Shown: in pieces, positions 1 through 6,059 of the stretch
Numbering within the stretch: position 1 is the stretch's first letter
How the letters are laid out: each line of letters begins with the position of its first letter
NCBI RefSeq assembly: GCF_019976755.1
Contig: NZ_AP023441.1
Span: forward strand, 6,197,501 to 6,261,500
Direction of reading: 5' to 3'
DNA length: 64,000 nt
Source: Nostoc sp. MS1
GTDB lineage: Bacteria; Cyanobacteriota; Cyanobacteriia; Cyanobacteriales; Nostocaceae
Notes under the pieces: generated by a model
What the model saw: the letters and a program-made list of their open reading frames with translations, nothing else
Databases searched by the model: none
Told to the model about the DNA's origin: nothing
Program-made: the position numbers and the translations under genes

Positions 1-209
1 AAATAGCAGCCGCAGTATTTGCCGCATCACCGCCACAGCTTCTCAAACCAATAATTACTCCTAAAGGTGTACATATAATTAATGTTGAAGAAATCATCGA
101 ACCAGAACTAGACGAACAACGACGCATTCAAATTATTAAAATTTTTTTTAGTGGTTGGTTGGAACAAAAAATAGCTGAGATGGAAGTCGTGGCTGAAATT
201 GCTCTGTAA
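1..209 (+). CDS. PpiC-like peptidyl-prolyl isomerase, C-terminal fragment (cut by window edge)
   Basis: An open frame (codons in phase with position 3) runs from the left edge to a TAA at 207-209, about 68 residues. Its tail reads VEEIIEPELDEQ, then FFSGWLEQ. This lines up with the C-terminus of the parvulin-like protein at 27411-28187 (VEKFIPAQLDEP, then MFEGWMQEQ), so I infer the end of a PpiC-type isomerase. In cyanobacteria such isomerases are often encoded with HlyD and peptidase-ABC exporters for Gly-Gly-leader peptides, which would fit the peptide cluster to the right, but the rest lies outside the window. It converges on the HetP-like gene. The catalytic core is not visible, so the assignment rests on the tail alone. 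Confidence 0.55.
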   Translation, partial: IAAAVFAASPPQLLKPIITPKGVHIINVEEIIEPELDEQRRIQIIKIFFSGWLEQKIAEMEVVAEIAL

Positions 210-250
210 CTTTGTGTCTCTGTGGTTAAAAATTTAATCACAGAGATAAA

Positions 251-535
251 TCAATAATCTAAATCTATAAATTTAGTTTTAATAGCAACGAACTTTACAC
301 CAGTACTATTATTTTTAGTAGCTCTAATTATATTTGGTATATTATTGGTTTTAACTAAGCGTAAATAAGTACTATATGGTATATATGTTAAAGGGTTATG
401 ACCAACAGTATAAAGCATTAATACACAAGCCCAAGAATATTTTCCTGAAGATATAGCTTTTAGAATGACTTCCCATTCTTCAGTGAGTATTAGACAATCG
501 GTAACTTGATTAGTGGGAATATTTTTTTGATTCAT
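251..535 (-). CDS. HetP-like protein
   Basis: A 94-residue protein with the HetP core: GKYSWACVLML at about residues 31-41, then GHNPLTYIPYSTYLRLVK. HetP and its paralogues influence commitment to heterocyst development in Anabaena; the biochemical activity is unknown. The N-terminus (about 20 residues) is short and the C-terminus (IIRATKNNSTGVKFVAIK) differs from classical HetP, so this is probably a divergent paralogue rather than HetP. No clear Shine-Dalgarno sequence is seen before the ATG. It lies 116 bp downstream of the HopA1-family gene on the same strand and could be read from the peptide operon, which would be an unusual partnership. Family assignment is by recognition of the core motif. 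Confidence 0.8.
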   Translation of the reverse strand: MNQKNIPTNQVTDCLILTEEWEVILKAISSGKYSWACVLMLYTVGHNPLTYIPYSTYLRLVKTNNIPNIIRATKNNSTGVKFVAIKTKFIDLDY

Positions 536-651
536 AAACGTAAGTTTAATAGTTTTTAATAAAAGCCTTTTTGCCCACCGGAAATAGCTCTCAAAACCTG
601 TTTACCTAGTAATCAACCAGTCAAACCACTATCAATACATCTTCTGGAGTT

Positions 652-1812
652 TTAACAGTACAAAGATGTATAGATATCTTCTGATTCAGCATTGAGGTAG
701 GGACGCTGCAAATCAATCTTGAGTGAAGAGAAATGTTGCAAAATCGCAGTTATTCTACCTGATGGTGTATCATCACCTTGCTGCCAAGCTTCTACTAAAC
801 CGTTAGCCACAATTTGGCAACGGTGCGTACCAAAACTTTCCTTTTCGATAAATCTATGGTTTGGTTCTTCAGCGATCGCTAACCCTGGTGCGATAGGCTT
901 AGTAAATAAGGGTACTTGTGTTTGAAAGTGCGATCGATGTTCTGCATATATCATTTCTAAGACAGGATGGACTTTTTCGTAGTCATTTTTGTTAAAATAA
1001 AGTACGCCAGCATCATAGCGCCCATAATCAGACGGGTTATATAAAGCTTTAAAGGTAAAGGCGATAGGTATGGTGTTGAGATGGGTAGTCAAACTGTCCA
1101 TCACTGTAACTGCGCCCTCTGGAGTTACATTAAAGTAGACACGTACCAATGTCTCATCCTGTGTTTGATATTGTTGGGATGCACCTGCATCAGCAACTGC
1201 CATATAAAAGCCATTTTGTACAAGGTTTTTAGGCAATTTAATCGGAATTAATTCACCCAACTTGACGGGTGCTTGTAGAGAATCACCTTCAACATACAAT
1301 ATTAATCCGTCTCGATAAACCGCTACAGCACCATCTGTCTCTTCTCTAACTACTTGCCAACCATTACTCCAGTAGCCTTGACCTCTGTTATTTTCGTGTA
1401 GGCGATCGTAAAAAGCTAAATCTACGCCCAAAAATGTGTTGTTTTCTAGATTTTGGTTGACCGCTAAAGTAGAGATATCTGCATCAGATGCAAGAGACTT
1501 TGTTAAAGAGCCATTGTAGTAAATCCCGTATAGAAAACTTCGTAACTGTTGACTCAAATACTTATTCTGTAAGTCTGAAGGTAATTTTTGAAACCTAGAA
1601 ATTGAAGATTCAGGCAATTCTAAAGGTTTATATTTTGGATGCTTAATACAATAGTAAGACTGAATTTCAACATTATGAATGATGTCTTGCAAAGATATCT
1701 GCAATGACTCTGGAATATTAGACAATTGAACAGATAGCGAATCTATTAGTTGCATAGAGATTTGCCCATAAATGATCTGAACAGATGAGGAGGATGTAGC
1801 TTTAGCCTTCAA
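652..1812 (-). CDS. HopA1-family protein, putative RiPP dehydration partner (lyase-like)
   Basis: About 386 residues resembling the T3SS-effector HopA1 family (central LGVDLAFYDRLHENNRGQGYW; later YRDGLILYVEG, RVYFNVTPEGA and KALYNPSDYGRYDAGVLYF). In class V lanthipeptide and thioamitide pathways a HopA1 protein works with an APH-like kinase to phosphorylate and dehydrate Ser/Thr of a precursor peptide. Here it lies 104 bp downstream of such a kinase and of five precursor genes, so the same role is inferred. The frame has a stop just before a TTG at 1810-1812, so that TTG, or an internal ATG at 1753-1755 (residue 20), must be the start. A five-codon mini-frame (ATG at 1822-1820) overlaps the TTG and might couple translation. 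No signal peptide; cytoplasmic. Confidence 0.8.
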   Translation of the reverse strand: MKAKATSSSSVQIIYGQISMQLIDSLSVQLSNIPESLQISLQDIIHNVEIQSYYCIKHPKYKPLELPESSISRFQKLPSDLQNKYLSQQLRSFLYGIYYNGSLTKSLASDADISTLAVNQNLENNTFLGVDLAFYDRLHENNRGQGYWSNGWQVVREETDGAVAVYRDGLILYVEGDSLQAPVKLGELIPIKLPKNLVQNGFYMAVADAGASQQYQTQDETLVRVYFNVTPEGAVTVMDSLTTHLNTIPIAFTFKALYNPSDYGRYDAGVLYFNKNDYEKVHPVLEMIYAEHRSHFQTQVPLFTKPIAPGLAIAEEPNHRFIEKESFGTHRCQIVANGLVEAWQQGDDTPSGRITAILQHFSSLKIDLQRPYLNAESEDIYTSLYC

Positions 1813-1916
1813 TTCTCATAGAGTGGGTATGAAGAGGATGCAGTTTGCACTTTCCCTAGCTACGCAATACTACCGCACAGCTATCCCCCTTCTTTCTCCA
1901 CTCCCCACTTTCTAAA

Positions 1917-3086
1917 TTAAGCCAGAGATAAATTTGTAGGTAAGATTTCTGTCGCTGCTACACCAAAAATGCTTTGTATAGATGTTTCTGGACGACATAA
2001 TAAACTTTTAGCGACTTGCAACATACAAATACCTGCATTCCCAAAAGTTTTTTCGTACTGAAGTTGAGCTTGAATAGCTGTAATGAGTGCCAAACCACAA
2101 AATTGCATAACTCGTGGTAAGAAATTGGGATAATGTTCTAGGATTTCCGGGAAATGAGTGAGATATGCAGTTACTAATTCTCTAATTGAAGGTTGGAGAA
2201 CATATAAAGGGGTAGCTGCTAAACGTAATGACTCTTCAATGGCAATTGATTGACCAGTTACCATGCTGTACAGCCAGATTTGCAAGTAACTGGCGATGAG
2301 CGTCCCTAAATCATTCGCCGGATCTCCCCAGTTACCACGTTCCCAGTCGATGAAACGAACAATATTTTGATCGCTTGCTTCTTGCCAATCTAGAGACAGA
2401 AGAATATTGTTTAACTTCAGGTCATTGTGAGTGAGGCAACAAGGGTTCAAGCTATTGATTAATTGTGCGATCGCCTGACCTAAACTGTCGTAACGTTGAT
2501 ATAGGGCGAAAAATTTAATCCCATCAGCAGGAATTTTACCAAAAATTTCTGGAGTTAGCCTATCTAATCCACGATTCAAATTAGAAGAACGCTGACTAGA
2601 TTCATCAGTATTCTGTTGAAAGAACTTTCCATACGCTTCATTGTTCATAGAAGCACGATGAACCAAAGCCAAAGTATTTCCTACAGCATTTGCAATTTTA
2701 ATAGGAAAAAGGTTCAAGTTTTCTTTAACATAAAAATCCATTAAATCTCGATAATTATCAAGATAGTTGAAAATTATAATTGAGTCATCTGCATTAAAGT
2801 GTAAGACTTCTGAAAAATACGGACGAAGATAGCTAAGTTCTGGAAATGTTCTCAGAAAGTCATGAATGCGCCATTCTAGTAAAAATTCACCAGATGTTTT
2901 TCCTTGCGGGTTATGACGTTCTTGCTTGACCAGAAATTTTTTGTTCTCAGGTAAAGTGACCAATAAGTTAAAATTTTTAGCTGGTTTTAGCTCAATTTCG
3001 CTCAATACTTGCTCTGACTTAGTACACAAGTTTAGTGAAATTAGGTACTCAAACACATTTTGAGAATTTAAAATAAATGGTGGCAT
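1917..3086 (-). CDS. Aminoglycoside-phosphotransferase-like kinase, putative RiPP Ser/Thr kinase
   Basis: A 389-residue APH/choline-kinase-fold protein. Visible kinase landmarks: a lysine in FLVKQE (K54), the catalytic loop THNDLKLNN (H220, D222, N227) and the metal-binding FIDWERG (D247), followed by WGDPANDLG. Unlike antibiotic-resistance kinases it sits directly between five precursor peptide genes and a HopA1-family gene. That gene order is the signature of class V lanthipeptide/thioamitide dehydratases, in which the kinase phosphorylates Ser or Thr of the core peptide. The role is inferred from this context; phosphorylation of a small metabolite cannot be excluded from sequence alone. 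ATG start with a weak GGGA upstream. The last precursor gene ends 111 bp upstream, so co-transcription is likely. Confidence 0.82.
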   Translation of the reverse strand: MPPFILNSQNVFEYLISLNLCTKSEQVLSEIELKPAKNFNLLVTLPENKKFLVKQERHNPQGKTSGEFLLEWRIHDFLRTFPELSYLRPYFSEVLHFNADDSIIIFNYLDNYRDLMDFYVKENLNLFPIKIANAVGNTLALVHRASMNNEAYGKFFQQNTDESSQRSSNLNRGLDRLTPEIFGKIPADGIKFFALYQRYDSLGQAIAQLINSLNPCCLTHNDLKLNNILLSLDWQEASDQNIVRFIDWERGNWGDPANDLGTLIASYLQIWLYSMVTGQSIAIEESLRLAATPLYVLQPSIRELVTAYLTHFPEILEHYPNFLPRVMQFCGLALITAIQAQLQYEKTFGNAGICMLQVAKSLLCRPETSIQSIFGVAATEILPTNLSLA

Positions 3087-3197
3087 ATTTTCCCATTAAT
3101 TACTAAACAAACATTTTTTCTGTGCCAAAAATAATACAGTTTTAGCTAGATTAAGGCGTGAAAAACTTAATCTAGCTAAGTAAGCCATTAAAAATTA

Positions 3198-3440
3198 CTA
3201 ACCACCATGAGAGCTAAAGGACTTCACTAAGTGTCCAATCGCATCAATACCAAAAGTGATAGCTCCAAACTCAAAGCCTTTGATACCATACGCTAGAACG
3301 AAGTTGGTAGCCGAAGAATAACCATCATCACCACCATAAACAGAATTATCTATATTATTAAGTTCATGAAGAAAGCTTTCAGAATCTTGGAATAATTCAG
3401 AGCCAGTTGTCTGTAGTTCGGTCAGATTAATAGATGCCAT
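3198..3440 (-). CDS. RiPP precursor peptide 5 (most divergent copy)
   Basis: An 80-residue peptide, last of five tandem paralogues. Its leader (MASINLTELQTTGSELFQDS, then ESFLHELNNID) ends in YGG, after which the putative core starts DDGYSSATNF and continues with GFEFGAITFGIDAIGHLVK to SFSSHGG. The core has several Ser/Thr and no Cys. It differs from the other four at many positions (NSVYGG instead of GVHGG, FVLAYGIKG instead of GVLDFGLKG) and has the shortest C-terminus. A strong Shine-Dalgarno sequence (AGGAGTC) precedes the ATG. It lies immediately before the kinase gene. Cleavage after Gly-Gly is inferred from known double-glycine leaders. Confidence 0.85.
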   Translation of the reverse strand: MASINLTELQTTGSELFQDSESFLHELNNIDNSVYGGDDGYSSATNFVLAYGIKGFEFGAITFGIDAIGHLVKSFSSHGG

Positions 3441-3482
3441 AATTGACTCCTAAACCAATTGTTATTTTCATGAGGAATTGCA

Positions 3483-3513
3483 AGCGATTAAGCTATCATT
3501 TTACTCAATCGCT
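3483..3513 (-). promoter_or_regulatory. Conserved leader stem-loop of precursor gene 5
   Basis: Arms 3483-3492 and 3504-3513 form a 10-bp stem with an 11-nt loop, 43 nt before the ATG of the precursor. On the minus (coding) strand one pair is G-U; on the plus strand it would be an A-C mismatch. No U-tract follows, so it does not look like an intrinsic terminator. Confidence 0.6.
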
Positions 3514-3567
3514 GATGCAATAATTTCAGTTGAGCTACTTACTTATGTCAGAGTAATTATTTCCAAA

Positions 3568-3816
3568 TTAGCGGTAAGTACCATTGCTGCTAAAAGACTT
3601 AACTAGGTGTCCAATAGCATCAACACCAAAGGTGATAGCACCAAACTCAAAACCCTTCAAACCGAAGTCTAAAACTCCATTAGTAGCAGAAGAATAACTA
3701 CCACCACCATGAACACCAGTAGCGTCTACATTGTTCAATTCATTGAGGAAGCTTTCAGAATCTTGGAATAATTCTGCGCCTGTATTTTGCAGTTCTTTAA
3801 CAGCAATAAATGCCAT
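3568..3816 (-). CDS. RiPP precursor peptide 4
   Basis: An 82-residue peptide, identical in protein sequence to the copy at 3943-4191. Leader AVKELQNTGAELFQDSESFL then NELNNVDATGVHGG; putative core begins GSYSSATNGVLDFGLKG and ends SFSSNGTYR. No cysteine anywhere, so thioether rings cannot form within it even if Ser/Thr are dehydrated. The gene and its leader belong to a roughly 375-bp direct repeat. AGGAGTC lies just before the ATG. Role as kinase/HopA1 substrate is inferred from position. Confidence 0.87.
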   Translation of the reverse strand: MAFIAVKELQNTGAELFQDSESFLNELNNVDATGVHGGGSYSSATNGVLDFGLKGFEFGAITFGVDAIGHLVKSFSSNGTYR

Positions 3817-3858
3817 GATTGACTCCTAAGTTGATTTTTGTTTTTTGAGAAATTGCAG

Positions 3859-3887
3859 GCGATTAAGCTATCATTTTGCTTAATCGC
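3859..3887 (-). promoter_or_regulatory. Conserved leader stem-loop of precursor gene 4
   Basis: Perfect 9-bp stem (GCGATTAAG at 3859-3867 with CTTAATCGC at 3879-3887), 11-nt loop, about 42 nt before the ATG at 3816. It sits between the stop of copy 3 and the start of copy 4. No U-run follows on the coding strand, so RNA processing, stability or translation control is more likely than termination. Confidence 0.65.
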
Positions 3888-3942
3888 TAGTGCAATAATT
3901 TTAGTTGAGCTACTTACTTATGTCAGAGTAATTATTTCCAAA

Positions 3943-4191
3943 TTAGCGGTAAGTACCATTGCTGCTAAAAGACTTAACTAGGTGTCCAATAGCATCAACA
4001 CCAAAGGTGATAGCACCAAACTCAAAACCCTTCAAACCGAAGTCTAAAACTCCATTAGTAGCAGAAGAATAACTACCACCACCATGAACACCAGTAGCAT
4101 CTACATTGTTCAATTCATTGAGGAAGCTTTCAGAATCTTGGAATAATTCTGCGCCTGTATTTTGCAGTTCTTTAACAGCAATAAATGCCAT
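3943..4191 (-). CDS. RiPP precursor peptide 3
   Basis: An 82-residue peptide with exactly the protein sequence of the copy at 3568-3816; the two genes differ in DNA by a silent GCG/GCA change (near 3721 against 4096), which points to recent duplication or gene conversion. Gly-Gly leader (ELNNVDATGVHGG), Cys-free core GSYSSATNGV to SSNGTYR, and the common middle segment GFEFGAITFGVDAIGHLVK. Shine-Dalgarno AGGAGTC precedes the ATG. Confidence 0.87.
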   Translation of the reverse strand: MAFIAVKELQNTGAELFQDSESFLNELNNVDATGVHGGGSYSSATNGVLDFGLKGFEFGAITFGVDAIGHLVKSFSSNGTYR

Positions 4192-4232
4192 GATTGACTC
4201 CTAAGTTAATTTTTGTTTTTTGAGAAATTGCA

Positions 4233-4263
4233 GGCGATTAAGCTATCATTTTTCTTAATCGCC
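4233..4263 (-). promoter_or_regulatory. Conserved leader stem-loop of precursor gene 3
   Basis: Perfect 10-bp stem (GGCGATTAAG at 4233-4242 with CTTAATCGCC at 4254-4263) with an 11-nt loop, at the same place relative to the next ATG as in the other repeat units. Confidence 0.65.
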
Positions 4264-4316
4264 GATGCAGTCATTTCAGTTAAGCTACTTACTTATAAGC
4301 AACCAGATCGGAATTA

Positions 4317-4577
4317 TTAGAACCGACGACCATAACCACCATTGCTGCTAAAAGACTTAACTAAGTGTCCAATAGCATCAACACCAAAGGTGATAGCACC
4401 AAACTCAAAACCCTTCAAACCGAAGTCTAAAACTCCATTGGTAGCGGAAGAATAACCATCGCCACCACCATGAACAGCAGTAGCATCTACATTGTTCAAT
4501 TCACTGAGGAAGCTTTCAGAATCTTGGAATAATTCTGCGCCTGTATTTTGCAATTCTTTAACAGCAATAAATGCCAT
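4317..4577 (-). CDS. RiPP precursor peptide 2
   Basis: The longest copy, 86 residues. Same leader with small changes (SELNNVDATAVHGG), core GDGYSSATNGVLDFGLKG with a two-residue insertion compared with copies 3 and 4, and a distinctive basic C-terminus, SSNGGYGRRF. No cysteine. The four C-terminal tails in the array (TYR, GYGRRF, GWY, HGG) suggest that the end of the core diversifies while the GFEFGAITFGVDAIGHLVK segment stays fixed. Confidence 0.87.
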   Translation of the reverse strand: MAFIAVKELQNTGAELFQDSESFLSELNNVDATAVHGGGDGYSSATNGVLDFGLKGFEFGAITFGVDAIGHLVKSFSSNGGYGRRF

Positions 4578-4619
4578 GATTGTCTCCTAAGTTAGTTTTT
4601 GTTTTTTGAGAAATTGCAG

Positions 4620-4648
4620 GCGATTAAGCTATCATTTTTCTTAATAGC
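4620..4648 (-). promoter_or_regulatory. Leader stem-loop of precursor gene 2 (one mismatch)
   Basis: Arms 4620-4628 and 4640-4648 pair with one internal mismatch, at the position equivalent to the hairpins of the other copies. Confidence 0.5.
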
Positions 4649-4702
4649 TAATGCAATAATTTCAGTTAAGCTACTTACTTATAAGTAACCAGTTCGGAAT
4701 TA

Positions 4703-4954
4703 TTAGTACCAACCACCATTGCTGCTAAAAGACTTAACTAAGTGTCCAATAGCATCAACACCAAAGGTGATAGCACCAAACTCAAAACCCTTCAAACCGA
4801 AGTCTAAAACTCCATTGGTAGCGGAAGAATAACCATCGCCACCACCATGAACACCAGTAGTATCTACATTGTTCAATTCACTGAGAAAGCTTTCAGAATC
4901 TTGGAATAATTCTGCGCCTGAATTTTGCAGTTCTTTAACAGCAATAAATGCCAT
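4703..4954 (-). CDS. RiPP precursor peptide 1 (first of the array)
   Basis: An 83-residue peptide at the promoter-proximal end of the array. Leader ELQNSGAELFQDSESFL then SELNNVDTTGVHGG; core GDGYSSATNGV to SSNGGWY, Cys-free. Upstream is a 530-bp intergenic region that should hold the operon promoter. AGGAGTC precedes the ATG. The leader type (ELF-DSESFL-EL before Gly-Gly) resembles double-glycine leaders of cyanobacterial bacteriocin-like peptides; cleavage by a C39 protease is inferred, and no such protease is in this window. Confidence 0.87.
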   Translation of the reverse strand: MAFIAVKELQNSGAELFQDSESFLSELNNVDTTGVHGGGDGYSSATNGVLDFGLKGFEFGAITFGVDAIGHLVKSFSSNGGWY

Positions 4955-4999
4955 GATTGACTCCTAAATCAATTGTTATTTTCAATTGTTGTCTTGAGG

Positions 5000-5025
5000 C
5001 GATTAAGTTATTTATTGCTTAACCG
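5000..5025 (-). promoter_or_regulatory. Leader stem-loop of precursor gene 1
   Basis: CGATTAAG (5000-5007) pairs with CTTAACCG (5018-5025); the one non-Watson-Crick pair is G-U on the coding strand and A-C on the other strand. Lying before the first gene as well as between genes, it belongs to each repeat unit. Confidence 0.55.
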
Positions 5026-5486
5026 TTGATTCAATTTTTATTTATTCTTTTTAGAAAAATCAAGCTTAAGAACTTGATTTAAAAGACATAAGTAGATAAA
5101 AAATGTCTAGATTGTATTTTCATGTTCACTAAATCCAGCCTAGATTTCTAAATATATAAATTGCCTTAGTAATAACAGATATAGCCATTCTTATTGAAAT
5201 GAGACACACCTACGAGAGAGGTATACAGATGTGCGCTCCTAGAAGAATTAGTATTCATTTGTGGTTATTTTTCTGTACCTTACCTGTGCGGGAAGCTATA
5301 TATAGCGGAATAAAGCTCAATACGGTAAAAAGGAATAAGTATTAAAGTAATACAAAATGTAATGCTCCTGATGAACATGGATAACTTTAAGTTCCTCATG
5401 TTCAAAAAAAACGTGTGCTTAACATCAATTTCAGTTAAGAACACACGAATTAGTGAATATTATGTTATGAGAAATAGAAAAGTAGC
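5026..5486. other. Intergenic region upstream of the precursor array
   Basis: About 460 bp, AT-rich, with no supported gene. It probably carries the promoter of the precursor operon. A small inverted repeat (AAATCAAG at 5057-5064 with CTTGATTT at 5073-5080) is the only clear structure. Confidence 0.5.
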
Positions 5487-5756
5487 TCAAATTCCTAATC
5501 TGCTTCGTATATCTCGAAGTTGTACCTCTAGATTATCCATCAAACCACTAATACTTCCACTCATGCCGTTAAGTGAAAATCCTGAGTTTTCTGATGGCTT
5601 TTCCGTTGGTGTTTCTTTTGGTGAATCAGATAAATAGTCTGTACCAAACCTTCTTGGCATACCAGCATATACTCTCTTTATTTCCCAAGCAGTCAGTTCA
5701 CTAATCTGCTTGCCTTCATCATCGGCTGAAAGGTCAGAGATTTTTATTCTTACCAT
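5487..5756 (-). CDS. Small protein with a bacteriocin-leader-like N-terminus
   Basis: An 89-residue protein with GGAG spaced before its ATG. The N-terminus (VRIKISDLSADDEG, then ISELTAWEIKRVYAG) resembles Gly-Gly or Ala-Gly leader peptides of the ELT-x-x-E type, although the site would be AG rather than GG. The rest is hydrophilic (DSPKETPTEKPSENSGFSLN), then GMSGSISGLMDNLEVQLRDI, and lacks Cys. It is unlike the five tandem precursors but precedes them on the same strand, 532 bp away. It could be a second type of exported peptide or an accessory protein. I do not recognise a named family. Confidence 0.6.
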   Translation of the reverse strand: MVRIKISDLSADDEGKQISELTAWEIKRVYAGMPRRFGTDYLSDSPKETPTEKPSENSGFSLNGMSGSISGLMDNLEVQLRDIRSRLGI

Positions 5757-5988
5757 TGGTTTGTCTCCTTAATTAAGCGATTTCAATTAGCAGCATTAAT
5801 CAGAAAGAGGATTATTTTATAAGGATAAAATCCTCACTTATATTTTGAGACAGAATTTTATAAAATCAAGGTTTTATTCTTAATTTTTAGGACAAAAGTG
5901 AAGTATTTTTGTCTATAAAAACAGTAATTTACTGACCTTGTTTTAAGAAACTAACTACCGATTAAGCGGAAGAAGATAACAAATCAAT

Positions 5989-6012
5989 AGGGGCTTACAA
6001 TCGTAAGCCCCT
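5989..6012 (-). terminator. Palindrome downstream of the DUF3352 gene
   Basis: Perfect 10-bp stem (AGGGGCTTAC with GTAAGCCCCT), 4-nt loop, 47 bp past the stop of the 6060-7754 gene. There is no long U-run, so an intrinsic terminator is likely but weak. The rest of 5757-6059 is AT-rich without a gene. Confidence 0.55.
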
Positions 6013-6059
6013 AAGTGACAAGCAGTGTATTATGGAAATTATTTGATGGAAGATGATTT

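Larger units (their letters stand above)
3568..5025 (-). repeat. Tandem array of about 375-bp precursor-gene units
   Basis: Gene starts and ends recur at intervals of 375, 374 and 386 bp (the last reflects a 12-bp longer gene). Each unit holds a precursor gene, an AGGAGTC ribosome-binding site and the GCGATTAAG stem-loop. The units at 3568 and 3943 are nearly identical. A fifth, more diverged unit (3198-3513) lies next to the kinase gene. Confidence 0.85.

Noticed and set aside
3198..4954. Array of near-identical units read as a possible CRISPR
   Set aside because: Units are about 375 bp and each contains a full gene; there are no short repeats with unique spacers.
5362..5637. Plus-strand 91-codon frame opposite the leader-like peptide gene
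   Set aside because: It overlaps the minus-strand gene, which has a better ribosome-binding site and a leader-like N-terminus; the plus-strand product has no protein-like pattern.
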